Shown here piece after piece: positions 7,330 to 14,606 of a stretch of DNA of 15,714 bases. This stretch comes from Chloroflexota bacterium (GTDB lineage: Bacteria > Chloroflexota > Ktedonobacteria > Ktedonobacterales > JACDGC01), in NCBI GenBank assembly GCA_021812265.1, contig JAKAOI010000009.1:1-15714 (forward strand), read 5' to 3'. Under the pieces are notes generated by a model, which saw only the letters and a list, made by a program, of their open reading frames with translations, was not told the origin of the DNA and ran no database searches. Both the position numbers and the translations under genes were made by a program. Each line of letters opens with the position of its first letter. The stretch's first letter is position 1.

Positions 7330-7539
7330 TTAATGCAGATTATTCCACGCCTGGTATGTCACCAGCGCCAGCATAAACAGCGCATATACACGCAGCGCCC
7401 AAAATAATATTTTTGCTCCGGGCGATAATTGTTTTTTTCCATAATGCCGCTGCTGCACGTTTTCCGATAATTGTTCCGGCTCTAATGCGTCTGCCGGCCA
7501 AGATAATCTTTGATTCAACTGAAAATGATCCATTTTCAT
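7330..7539 (-). CDS. Small single-span membrane protein, 69 aa
   Basis: The start chosen is ATG at 7539, because on the minus strand GAAGAGGTG lies about 4 nt before it. The open frame extends upstream to 7698, but that part has no ribosome binding site and runs into the structured repeat region. The protein begins MKMDHFQLNQ and has a soluble, charged N-terminal half. It ends in one hydrophobic segment (about 43-63) followed by a short tail, so it is probably anchored by its C-terminus. It is not recognised. It lies 260 bp downstream of the NRAMP gene on the same strand, so co-transcription is possible but unproven. Confidence 0.55.
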   Translation of the reverse strand: MKMDHFQLNQRLSWPADALEPEQLSENVQQRHYGKKQLSPGAKILFWALRVYALFMLALVTYQAWNNLH

Positions 7540-7699
7540 ATAACACCTCTTCTGAAGTGAATTTTTGTGTTTTGTCTCTGCAAGGCTTCCTTTGCAAGGC
7601 AGATAAGAAACTGCACAAAAGAAACGCTTGCGCTGCAATCTTTCCTTATTAGGGCTATCGCTTGAACGAGAAGCGCATGGTTCTCGTATTTGCAACAAA

Positions 7700-7765
7700 G
7701 GGAGGTCGGGGACACCCCAGAACCCCGTACAAGGGGCGGCGCCCCTTGTATATCCCCGATTTTCC
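7700..7765. repeat. Nested-hairpin structured element
   Basis: The inner stem TACAAGGGGC / GCCCCTTGTA is perfect, 10 bp with a 3-nt loop (7728-7750). An outer stem of 13 pairs, three of them G-T, joins 7700-7712 to 7753-7765, with TCGGGGA / TCCCCGA at its core. The GC content is far above the surroundings. The texture (GGGGACACCCC...CCCCG) resembles dispersed palindromic intergenic repeats of bacterial genomes. It lies in the 259-bp gap between the NRAMP gene and the small membrane protein gene. Confidence 0.55.
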
Positions 7766-7798
7766 CTGCTGCAGCGAAAGTCCTGCTTACCTAAAAAA

Positions 7799-9175
7799 TT
7801 AGAAGTTTAGGTGAGGAAAGACGGTTAAAACACCATACACTACTCCGGTTAAAGAAATAAAAACTACAATTGCAATTGCTATGACATTTGTTATAACGCT
7901 ATTATAGCTGCGTTTCATAATTTCGCGGTCATTGGCCAGCAACAGAACGAACAGCAAGGCTGGCGGCATAGCAAGAGTTGCAATGACGTTAACAATTAAA
8001 GCAATATATTCCAGCGGCGCGTTAGGCGTCAGTACGATGACTGCCGCAAGGACTGCGCTGGAAAAAATAATGGCGTAAAATGGCCATGCTTCTTTTACAG
8101 GTCGATTTAAGCTGTGCGGCTTGGCGGTAATTTCACCAAAGGCATAGCCGGATGATGAAGATATGGTGATAATTGCCACTAAACCGGCTTCAAAAATACC
8201 CAACGCAAACAACGCCGCGCCCCAGCGGCCAATAATTGGCTCTAGCGCTTGCGCAAACTGCGCGGCGGCAAAATTTTGCGCGCTAATATGCCGAGCAAAG
8301 AGCGGCGCTGCAGCTATAACTGCCGCAATGCCGCCAATTGCGGCTAAAATTGCTCCGACGGCAATATCGCGCCGTCCTGCCGGTATATCTTCGGTAGTTA
8401 GGCCTTTATCGGCCACAGCGCTTTGATGGAAGTACAGCATCCAAGGGGTAACTGTGGCTCCGATATCGGCCATCATTAAAAATAAAACTTTTTGCGAAAA
8501 CCCTCCGGGAAGCGGATTCCAAAATAGCAACGCATGCGCGGTTTGGCCTAGATTGGGATGCGTCATCAGCGCAACCGGCACAAATACTAAGTTAAACACT
8601 GCCAGCCCTAATGTAATGCGTTCCCATGTCCAATATCTTTGGGTAAGGCTAACACCGACAACTAGGCCGAGCGCCAAAATTACGGAAAAAACAGCGGAAA
8701 TATTGAAAAAACCTAAACCTGCGCGAACGCCGATAAATTCCGTAACTAAGGTGAGAAAATTGCCGAGCAGCAAATCTCCAATGGCAAACCATCCCCAAAA
8801 TGAGCCAAAGCGATCAAAGATTAATTGCGCATGGCCTTGGTGTGTTGTGGCGCCGATACGCAGCGTCATTTCCTGCACGATATACGCCATAAAAAAGGTA
8901 AGCAGCACAAACGGGATAAAAAATCCAACACCAAAGGTTGACCCAGTTGCGGCGTAAGATAACATGCTGGGCGCGTCATTTTCACCCAGCATCACCAATA
9001 CTCCGGGGCCGATAAGCAGCCAGAAAAGCAATAAAGACTTGTTTTTTCTCTGGCTGGATTTAATTTCCTGAACTTTTCTGCGATCGATTGCGCGCTTGCG
9101 ATCTTCGATATTTATTTCTTTGGGAAAGTGATTAACCGCCATATATTCTATCCGCCGTCTTCTTGTTTTAACCAT
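7799..9175 (-). CDS. Divergent NRAMP-family metal transporter
   Basis: This 458-residue membrane protein has a charged N-terminal tail of about 45 residues and about 11 hydrophobic spans. The NRAMP signature is recognisable but altered. In span 1, GPGVLVMLGENDAPS aligns with the usual GPG...DPGN, keeping Asp67 but giving Ser70 where Asn binds metal. In span 6, GATVTPW replaces GATVMPH, so the metal-binding Met is Thr243 and the His is Trp245. These changes recall the NRAMP subgroup with a 'G-x-ND-A' span 1 and 'TPW' span 6, and the NRAMP-related Mg transporters that also lack the Met. The start at 9175 overlaps the repressor stop by 8 bp (ATGGTTAA), which suggests translational coupling. A second ATG at 9142 would shorten the tail. 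Context suggests Mn or another divalent metal. Family sure, substrate open. Confidence 0.9.
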   Translation of the reverse strand: MVKTRRRRIEYMAVNHFPKEINIEDRKRAIDRRKVQEIKSSQRKNKSLLLFWLLIGPGVLVMLGENDAPSMLSYAATGSTFGVGFFIPFVLLTFFMAYIVQEMTLRIGATTHQGHAQLIFDRFGSFWGWFAIGDLLLGNFLTLVTEFIGVRAGLGFFNISAVFSVILALGLVVGVSLTQRYWTWERITLGLAVFNLVFVPVALMTHPNLGQTAHALLFWNPLPGGFSQKVLFLMMADIGATVTPWMLYFHQSAVADKGLTTEDIPAGRRDIAVGAILAAIGGIAAVIAAAPLFARHISAQNFAAAQFAQALEPIIGRWGAALFALGIFEAGLVAIITISSSSGYAFGEITAKPHSLNRPVKEAWPFYAIIFSSAVLAAVIVLTPNAPLEYIALIVNVIATLAMPPALLFVLLLANDREIMKRSYNSVITNVIAIAIVVFISLTGVVYGVLTVFPHLNF

Positions 9176-9881
9176 CTTTTGATGGTGTGTCAGCGGATTG
9201 CACCAAAATCATACTGCTGGTTCTGGGGCCGATATGGTGTTCTTGGTGATTTACTTTTACGGTATAAATGTTATCAAATGGAGAAAGCGCAATAATTTGC
9301 AGTACAGCGCCGGGCTTAACCCCGATGGAAATAAGATATTCAACCAGCGCAGGCTCATCATCAATGATTCTTTGCACGGTAACTATTCTGCCCGGTTCCA
9401 CACTATTTAACGGCTGGTTAAATTGCTGTATTACCTGCCCAAATTTATTAGGGATAGGATCCCCGTGAGGATCTTCGGTTGGAAATTTCAGCATTTCATC
9501 CATTCTATTAACAAATTTTTCGGAAATTGCGTGTTCCAGTTTTTCTGCTTCGGCGTCTACCTCATTCATAGGAAAATTCATAACTTCAACAAGAAAAGTT
9601 TCCAAAAGCCGATGTTTGCGAATTAATTCTGTAGCCAACACCATACCGCTTTCTGTCAATTCAACACCATGGTATGGCTCATAATGCGCATATTCATATT
9701 TGCTTAACAATTTAAATAACTGTGTTACTGTTGCGTCACTTAATTGCCCGCTTGGTTCAATATGTTTTAATTTATCGCACATTGTGGATGTTGAAATTTC
9801 CTCATTCCGCTCTTTCAGTTTGTAGCAGATTTTCAGACAATCTAAAACACGAATTGGCAATAAAGTTGTATCTGGCGCCAT
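9168..9881 (-). CDS. mntR: DtxR/MntR-type metal-dependent repressor with FeoA-like domain
   Basis: This 237-residue regulator has an N-terminal winged helix (about 1-78), a dimerisation and metal-binding domain (about 80-145) and a C-terminal SH3/FeoA-like domain (about 158-228). Metal-site residues by alignment with DtxR and MntR are H90 and E94 in RKHRLLE, then E113, E116 and H117 in EAEKLEH. The family motif DPHGDPIP is at 137-144. Glu at 113, where DtxR has Cys, matches the Mn-responsive MntR pattern. D109 replaces the His of DtxR. With metal bound it should repress its own operon and so control the NRAMP gene, which it overlaps. The start at 9881 is supported by AAGGAG 8 nt before it (9889-9894 on the plus strand). 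Mn specificity is inference. Confidence 0.92.
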   Translation of the reverse strand: MAPDTTLLPIRVLDCLKICYKLKERNEEISTSTMCDKLKHIEPSGQLSDATVTQLFKLLSKYEYAHYEPYHGVELTESGMVLATELIRKHRLLETFLVEVMNFPMNEVDAEAEKLEHAISEKFVNRMDEMLKFPTEDPHGDPIPNKFGQVIQQFNQPLNSVEPGRIVTVQRIIDDEPALVEYLISIGVKPGAVLQIIALSPFDNIYTVKVNHQEHHIGPRTSSMILVQSADTPSKDG

Positions 9882-9893
9882 AGTATTTCTCCT

Positions 9894-9917
9894 TACCGGT
9901 TTCTTGCTGAACCGGTA
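9894..9917 (-). promoter_or_regulatory. Inverted repeat in the mntR leader, candidate operator or RNA hairpin
   Basis: TACCGGTT and AACCGGTA are perfect 8-bp inverted arms separated by 8 nt, directly next to the AAGGAG ribosome binding site of mntR. As DNA it could bind the dimeric repressor about 67-90 bp downstream of the predicted transcription start. As RNA it would form a hairpin abutting the ribosome binding site. Either would allow control of the operon. Confidence 0.45.
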
Positions 9918-9990
9918 TCTAAAAAGTGTTATTATTGTTGTTTGTTTTTTTATTATCTTGTTAAGATTTGTTTTTTATACTTCTAAAAAT

Positions 9991-10019
9991 ATTATATCAC
10001 ACTATCAAAAATATAGCAA
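9991..10019 (-). promoter_or_regulatory. Promoter of the mntR-NRAMP operon
   Basis: On the minus strand, -35 TTGCTA (10014-10019), a 17-bp spacer and a perfect -10 TATAAT (9991-9996) are preceded by TGA, giving an extended -10. Transcription should start near 9984, leaving a leader of about 100 nt, A-rich, that contains the inverted repeat. Confidence 0.6.
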
Positions 10020-10392
10020 TCACCAGGCTTTTTTGGTTGATACGACAATTGCAAGCCTTTTTCAAGTCAGCAAAAAGAACCTGAATTTCATAAAATACAG
10101 GTAAAACTATTAAATCTTAGTAAAAATGTAAAAATACTATCAAATCTACTTTCTTTTTGAAAAGAAATAGCGTATACTTTAATCATCTCATCTATAGCTG
10201 GGAAACAATCACTGCTTGCCGCTGCACGGCAGTGATTGGGCAAAGACAACGCGCCCTTAGCGCAAATATGGATTGAAGGCATATCCCATTTAATTTTTTA
10301 CCGAACATCCCGTAAAGCCTCCAGTCTGTAGCCTGTGCGGATGCAAGGGATTGCGCTGGCTTGAGCCAGAATCCTGTTGTTTGCCCACTCTG

Positions 10393-10418
10393 TGTGCTAT
10401 ACTCGTATGTATAGCACA
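10393..10418 (+). repeat. Perfect inverted repeat upstream of the tnpB relic
   Basis: TGTGCTATAC and GTATAGCACA are perfect 10-bp arms with a 6-nt spacer, ending 31 bp before the likely tnpB start. It could be a structural hairpin of the element's left end or an operator. Confidence 0.5.
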
Positions 10419-10449
10419 AGATAACTGCATAGGAGAACCACCGTTATTT

Positions 10450-11034
10450 GTGCTGGTTTACGAGCACAAACTGGATGGAAATACCGCCCAATACACGGCC
10501 ATAGATGAAGCGATCCGTGTGACGCAATTTGTTGCGAAAAGCGGCAAAGCAGCTCAAATCTCTGCAACGACAGGTATCCCGCAAGCACAAGGCTCGCAGA
10601 ATCGGAACAAGGCCAGAAAGAAGCTGGCCAAAGCGCATCTGAAGGTACACAGGCAGCGTGAGGATTCTGCCCGAAAACAGGCAAACGCGCTCGTGTCGTC
10701 TAGCGACTTCCTTGCCTATGAACATCTGCAGATTTGCGCTATGGCGCGCAATCACATACTTGCCAAGTCCATCTCCGATGTTGCATGGGGACGGTTCCTG
10801 TATTGGGCGGTCTATTATGCCTCGTTGCATCAGATCCCCGTGATTGCAGCGCCACCGCAGTACACCTCGCAGAACTGCTCAGAATGTGGCGCGTATGTGC
10901 AGAAAACGCTGAGTACGCGGACGCATCGCTGTCCTGCCCGTGGACTCGTCATGGACAGAGATCACAATTCGGCTGTCCTTATTCGCGATATCGGACTCCG
11001 TACCTTCGGGCAGAGGGAAACGGGATCGGCGTGA
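10450..11034 (+). pseudogene. tnpB: tnpB (RNA-guided nuclease family) with internal deletion
   Basis: The frame from GTG 10450 gives 194 residues, about half the usual length of TnpB. The N-terminus (VLVYEHKLDGNT...AIDEAIRVTQF) matches the family start. It then jumps at about residue 27 into the middle of the protein, so roughly half of TnpB is missing, including the first RuvC Asp. The second RuvC motif with E91 (FLAYEHLQ) and the third with DRDHNSA (169-175) remain. The zinc finger has C143, C146 and C161, but the fourth Cys is Arg164 (CPARG). AGGAG at 10431 is 14 nt from the GTG, which is too far for good initiation. It cannot cut DNA as a normal TnpB. A retained non-catalytic role is conceivable, but decay is the simpler reading. 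Confidence 0.75.
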
Positions 11035-11118
11035 CCGATCAGAACGCTTGGGGACTGATGGCCAACACGTTCATCATTGCGAAATGGTTGACGTGCGCCG
11101 CCAGGCTGAACCAAGAAT

Positions 11119-11149
11119 CTGCTGGACTTCAGTCCACGCAGAGTGTCAA
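11119..11149 (+). ncRNA. Right-end hairpin and guide-RNA scaffold end of the tnpB relic
   Basis: CTGC-TGGACT pairs with AGTCCA-GCAG (11119-11141, one bulged C), followed by AGTGTCAA. This hairpin-plus-TCAA arrangement is typical of the right end of IS605-type tnpB elements, where the omega-RNA scaffold ends and the guide begins. The guide would be read from about 11150 onward. Whether any RNA is still made is unknown. Confidence 0.4.
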
Positions 11150-11214
11150 GAGATATGATCTTTTTTAAGAACGGTGCAAGCCGATTTTTGTACCCGATTT
11201 TTAGGAGGTAGCAA

Positions 11215-11994
11215 ATGATTTTATTTTTTAGTGTTATGACAGCCTTGCTCAGCTTTATTGCAGTTATTTTTTTGGTTGATCAATTTATGTACAAGCCAAA
11301 AGCCTACAAAGTTGTATGGGCTATTGGCTTGTTTGTATATGGTGTGGCGGGCTTGGCGCAGACTTTTGCAGTATCCAGTCATTGGACACTCATGGAATAT
11401 CGTGTATGGTTTTTAACCGGAGCTATTCTTGCGGCTCCATATTTAGGCATGGGCACTTTTTATTTGCTCGGCCCCAAAAAATGGGCTAATGGGCTAATGA
11501 CAGTCATCGGCGCATTCTCACTGTATGCGTTGTATCGCACACTAACGGTTAGCCTTACATCGGTTTCAGGGATTCCGGCAAACGAAACACCGCAGCAATG
11601 GATTACTACAGCGTCATTCGATGCGGTAGTAAACACCGGGAAATATTCTATCATGCCGAATGATATTGTTTTTGTCATTATTGTCCTTAATTCACTCGGA
11701 GCGCTTACGCTAGTCGGCGGCGCCGCTTGGAGCGCATGGAAGCTTTTCCGCACGCATCAAAATGGCAATCGCTTTATTTCTATGGTACTTATAGTTATTG
11801 GGGGGTTGGCTCCTACTGCAGCCGGAACCCTTACAAAAAGTGGAGTCAGCGGAGCGTTTTATCTGCTTACCTTTGTTGGCGCGCTCTTTTTGCTGGCCGG
11901 CTACTTGGTAAGCATAGATGTTGCTACTGTGTTTCGCGTGCCGTTTACCAAGAAAATACTCATAAACAGGGAAAGCGCCGCTGTGAGCAAATAG
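11215..11994 (+). CDS. Seven-span integral membrane protein of unknown function
   Basis: This 259-residue protein has a very good ribosome binding site (AGGAGGT, 11203-11209). Seven hydrophobic segments are seen at about 2-22, 33-52, 62-84, 90-110, 150-174, 186-206 and 213-233. A longer polar loop (about 112-148) lies between spans 4 and 5, and the short C-terminal tail is basic. No family motif was recognised. The upstream flank has a 9-bp direct repeat, CCGATTTTT, at 11181 and 11194. A strong hairpin (12016-12042) follows the gene and the MFS gene starts soon after, so the two may or may not be co-expressed. Confidence 0.8.
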   Translation: MILFFSVMTALLSFIAVIFLVDQFMYKPKAYKVVWAIGLFVYGVAGLAQTFAVSSHWTLMEYRVWFLTGAILAAPYLGMGTFYLLGPKKWANGLMTVIGAFSLYALYRTLTVSLTSVSGIPANETPQQWITTASFDAVVNTGKYSIMPNDIVFVIIVLNSLGALTLVGGAAWSAWKLFRTHQNGNRFISMVLIVIGGLAPTAAGTLTKSGVSGAFYLLTFVGALFLLAGYLVSIDVATVFRVPFTKKILINRESAAVSK

Positions 11995-12015
11995 ATCTGA
12001 ACAGGTTGATAAATA

Positions 12016-12042
12016 TGCCCTGCGGCAGTTTGCCGCAGGGCA
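12016..12042. terminator. Strong GC hairpin between membrane protein genes, possible terminator
   Basis: TGCCCTGCGGCA and TGCCGCAGGGCA form a perfect 12-bp stem with a GTT loop. It would be a very stable terminator stem, but only ATAAACAG follows, with no U-tract. It may act with Rho, attenuate the MFS gene, or protect mRNA ends. Confidence 0.45.
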
Positions 12043-12066
12043 ATAAACAGTGGTATTGTGTTTTAT

Positions 12067-13284
12067 ATGTCAGACACATATAAAATCATTCTTATGCGCA
12101 GTTTGCGACAGTTTGCCTACGGCGGCTTAGCTGTAACATTGGCAGTTGCGCTAACTGCCCACGGACTTTCGCCGGAAGAAATCGGCGGATTAGTTACCAC
12201 CTCTTTAGCGGGTGATTTTTGCGGATCGGTTATTATCGGTTATCGCGCAGATATATGGGGGCGCCGCAGAACAATTTTGGGGTTAGCCGCCATCATGATG
12301 GCGGTAGGAATTATACTTTCAGTAACAAGTTCTTATATTATCTTGGTTATTACTGCGTTTCTGGGAACTATGGGAACCGGAACTTCGGAAACCGCGCCAT
12401 TTTTACCGATTGAGCAGGCGATTTTAGGGCATATTACAGAAAATAAACAGCGCACCGGCATATTTGCTCGCTATAACTTTGCCGCGTCTATTGCAACCGC
12501 TCTTGGTTCCGGCTACGCTGCGCTGGTTGCGTCTGTGGCAAAACTTGCAAGGCTGCCTTTTTTTACCGCCGCCGATTTCATATTCATCAACTATGCGGCG
12601 CTGGCGGCTGGTGTACTGCTTATTGCTTCCACACTTTCTCCCGCTGTGGAAATTGTTTGCGGGCAAGCGCCGCCGCAGAACCAGACCATATGGCAGCGGT
12701 TAACTCCGCCAATGCCCAAATCACATAAAAATATCATCACCTTATCCGCTTTGTTTAGCATAGACGCTTTTGGTGGCGCGTTGATCGGCCAAACCTTGCT
12801 GGCGTTGTTTTTTCATATACGGTTTCACGCTGATTTAAGTGAATTGGGGCTGCTGTTCCTAATTGCCAATATGTTGGCGGCGCTTTCTATGCTTTACGCT
12901 GAGTTTTTAGCTAAAAAATTTGGGCTGTTGCAAACAATGGTGTTTACGCATCTGCCAAGCAATGTTATATTGATTTGCGCTGCTGTTGTTCCTATTTTTC
13001 CGATTGCGGCGCTGCTGTTTTTGTTGCGGCAAAGCCTTTCTCAGTTGGATGTTCCAACCAGACAGGCATATACGATGGCGATGACGGATCCTGAGGAACG
13101 GACTGCCGCATCCAGTGTTACTTTGTTGGGGCGCAGCGCAGGGTCGGCGTTGGGGCCATTGCTGACCGGCGCGCTTACCCAAGGCCCATTAATGATAATT
13201 GGCGCGCCGCTGCTGCTGGCCGGGGGAATAAAAATTGTCTATGACCTGCTGCTTTGGCGCGTCTTTGCGAAAGTTAAAATTTAA
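12067..13284 (+). CDS. Major facilitator superfamily transporter
   Basis: This 405-residue protein has about 12 hydrophobic spans in two halves, with a polar linker near residues 200-220. The MFS motif A is clear in the loop after span 2: G58, D62, G65 and R66-R68. No good ribosome binding site is visible before ATG 12067 or before the in-frame GTG at 12058. ATG 12067 is preferred because it starts the family-like N-terminus (MSDTYKIILMRSLRQFAYG). The substrate cannot be read from the sequence; drug, sugar or anion efflux are all possible. The stop shares the bases TTAA with the stop of the convergent M16 gene. Confidence 0.85.
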   Translation: MSDTYKIILMRSLRQFAYGGLAVTLAVALTAHGLSPEEIGGLVTTSLAGDFCGSVIIGYRADIWGRRRTILGLAAIMMAVGIILSVTSSYIILVITAFLGTMGTGTSETAPFLPIEQAILGHITENKQRTGIFARYNFAASIATALGSGYAALVASVAKLARLPFFTAADFIFINYAALAAGVLLIASTLSPAVEIVCGQAPPQNQTIWQRLTPPMPKSHKNIITLSALFSIDAFGGALIGQTLLALFFHIRFHADLSELGLLFLIANMLAALSMLYAEFLAKKFGLLQTMVFTHLPSNVILICAAVVPIFPIAALLFLLRQSLSQLDVPTRQAYTMAMTDPEERTAASSVTLLGRSAGSALGPLLTGALTQGPLMIIGAPLLLAGGIKIVYDLLLWRVFAKVKI

Positions 13285-14576
13285 TATATCGGCGGAAATA
13301 GATCTTTTGTTATTTCATCCGGGTTTGTGGGGCCAACACCTGCCAGCGCAACGCGCTCCCATGGCGGGAATCGCTTTAGCACATTGCGCACTTGGTCTGT
13401 GGTAACAGACTGAATCGCAGTTTTTACTTCACTCATGGGAATAAATCTGCGTTCGAACCACCATGAACGCAAAATAGAGTTTAGGCGAGCGGCGGCGCTT
13501 TCCGATTGCATGACATATTCGCTTTTTAGCTGTATTTTAGCGCGCTCCAGTTCATCTTCCGTTATGCCTTCTTTGCCAAATTTCTGCATTTCCTGCAAAA
13601 CCACTTGCAGCGTTTCGCGCGCTTTTTCTGGTTCGGAACCGGCGTAGATGATGACGCTGCCCATAGCGCGCATCGCTTGTGGATACGCCGCCACCGAATA
13701 AACCAACCCTCGTTTTTCCCGGACTTCAGAAAATAAGCGTGACGTCATGCCGCCGCCAAAAACTTCTATTCCCAGCGCGTTAGCATAATAATCTGGGTCA
13801 TCCCATGTGACACTGGGGTACTCTAAAAACAAATGCTCTTGTTCGCCGGGGCTGGTTTCAAATTGCATAGTTGTAATGGGGTCTGGTGTGTCTCTATATC
13901 TGGTGTCGGCTCCGGCGCTCCACGAACCAAAGAGTTCAGTAACTTTTGCTACTACATGCTCCCAATCAAAAGAGCCGGCGATGGCAAATACTGCGCGGTT
14001 TGCGTGGAAATAGGTATCATAAAAACGTTTTAGATGTTCGACGGTAAGGGAATTGACGGTATCTAATACACCAAGTGTGGGACGGGCTAATCGTGAATTT
14101 CGGAAAAATAATGTAGAAAGCAGTTCACCGCCGCGGCGAGAAGGTTCATCATCACGGCGTTTAATAGCCTGCAACAGCAGCGGCTTCAGCTGCTGCAATT
14201 CTTTTTCGGGAAAGGTTGGATGCAGCAGAATTTCTGCCCATAAACTGATGGCGTCATCTAATTTAGTATGGACTAGCTGCGCTCCGTGTCTGGCAGATTC
14301 AAATCCGGCAGATGAAATGCGCCGCGCGCCAAGCAATTCTATTGCATTGGTAATTTGTCGGGCGTTGCGGTTATCCGTTCCCTGATACAGCATATCATCC
14401 AAAAGCTGGCTTAACCCCAGTTCATCGTCTCCTTCATATTGCAATCCGGCGTCTATTTGTATGGCAAACACTGCTGAACCCACGCTGGGCATATGCTGAC
14501 CAATCATCTCCATGCCATTGGGCAGCCGGTGATAGTAATATGGATATTGAATCTGTGGACTTTGGGATTGGGTCAT
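13281..14576 (-). CDS. M16-family protein lacking the zinc-binding motif
   Basis: This 431-residue protein has the two-domain M16 (insulinase/processing peptidase) layout. The expected HxxEH is replaced by Q57-L-L-D60-D61 in GLSQLLDDMLYQGT. The downstream zinc-binding Glu is probably Ala136 (LLLQAIKRRDDEP). The second domain keeps the substrate-contacting region GGGMTSRLFSEVREKRGLVYSV, with R286, R289 and Y293. This is the pattern of the non-catalytic partner in heterodimeric bacterial M16 peptidases, which need a second HxxEH subunit. No such gene is in the window. A ribosome binding site (AAGGA, 14591-14595) lies 14 nt before the ATG. The hydrolase gene ends 30 bp upstream on the same strand, so an operon is likely. 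Confidence 0.9.
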   Translation of the reverse strand: MTQSQSPQIQYPYYYHRLPNGMEMIGQHMPSVGSAVFAIQIDAGLQYEGDDELGLSQLLDDMLYQGTDNRNARQITNAIELLGARRISSAGFESARHGAQLVHTKLDDAISLWAEILLHPTFPEKELQQLKPLLLQAIKRRDDEPSRRGGELLSTLFFRNSRLARPTLGVLDTVNSLTVEHLKRFYDTYFHANRAVFAIAGSFDWEHVVAKVTELFGSWSAGADTRYRDTPDPITTMQFETSPGEQEHLFLEYPSVTWDDPDYYANALGIEVFGGGMTSRLFSEVREKRGLVYSVAAYPQAMRAMGSVIIYAGSEPEKARETLQVVLQEMQKFGKEGITEDELERAKIQLKSEYVMQSESAAARLNSILRSWWFERRFIPMSEVKTAIQSVTTDQVRNVLKRFPPWERVALAGVGPTNPDEITKDLFPPIY

Positions 14577-14606
14577 AAAAATAACAAGTATCCTTTCAAG
14601 TGCGTA

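Larger units (their letters stand above)
10206..11149 (+). mobile_element. Relic of an IS200/IS605-type tnpB element
   Basis: The limits are approximate. The left part holds two strong hairpins: CAATCACTGC / GCAGTGATTG (10206-10238) and TGTGCTATAC / GTATAGCACA (10393-10418). The right part ends with a hairpin followed by GTGTCAA, as expected for the right end of such elements and the 3' end of their guide RNA scaffold. No tnpA gene is present. The only coding content is the internally deleted tnpB, so the element is not autonomous. The exact left boundary is not certain. Confidence 0.6.

Noticed and set aside
7561..7602. Direct repeat GCAAGGC twice near 7580
   Set aside because: Only 7 bp and two copies, so chance is sufficient. 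It is not a CRISPR or an attachment site.
7540..7698. Longer N-terminus of the small membrane protein starting at 7698
   Set aside because: There is no ribosome binding site and the added residues are low-complexity basic sequence from the gap. ATG 7539 has a good site.
9904..10104. Open frame of 66 codons on the plus strand
   Set aside because: It starts at TTG with no ribosome binding site and runs over the mntR promoter and leader on the opposite strand. Its hydrophobic look comes from T-rich DNA.
10450..11034. A compact functional TnpB nuclease
   Set aside because: It lacks the first RuvC Asp and about half the protein, and the zinc finger is missing one Cys, so nuclease activity is not credible.
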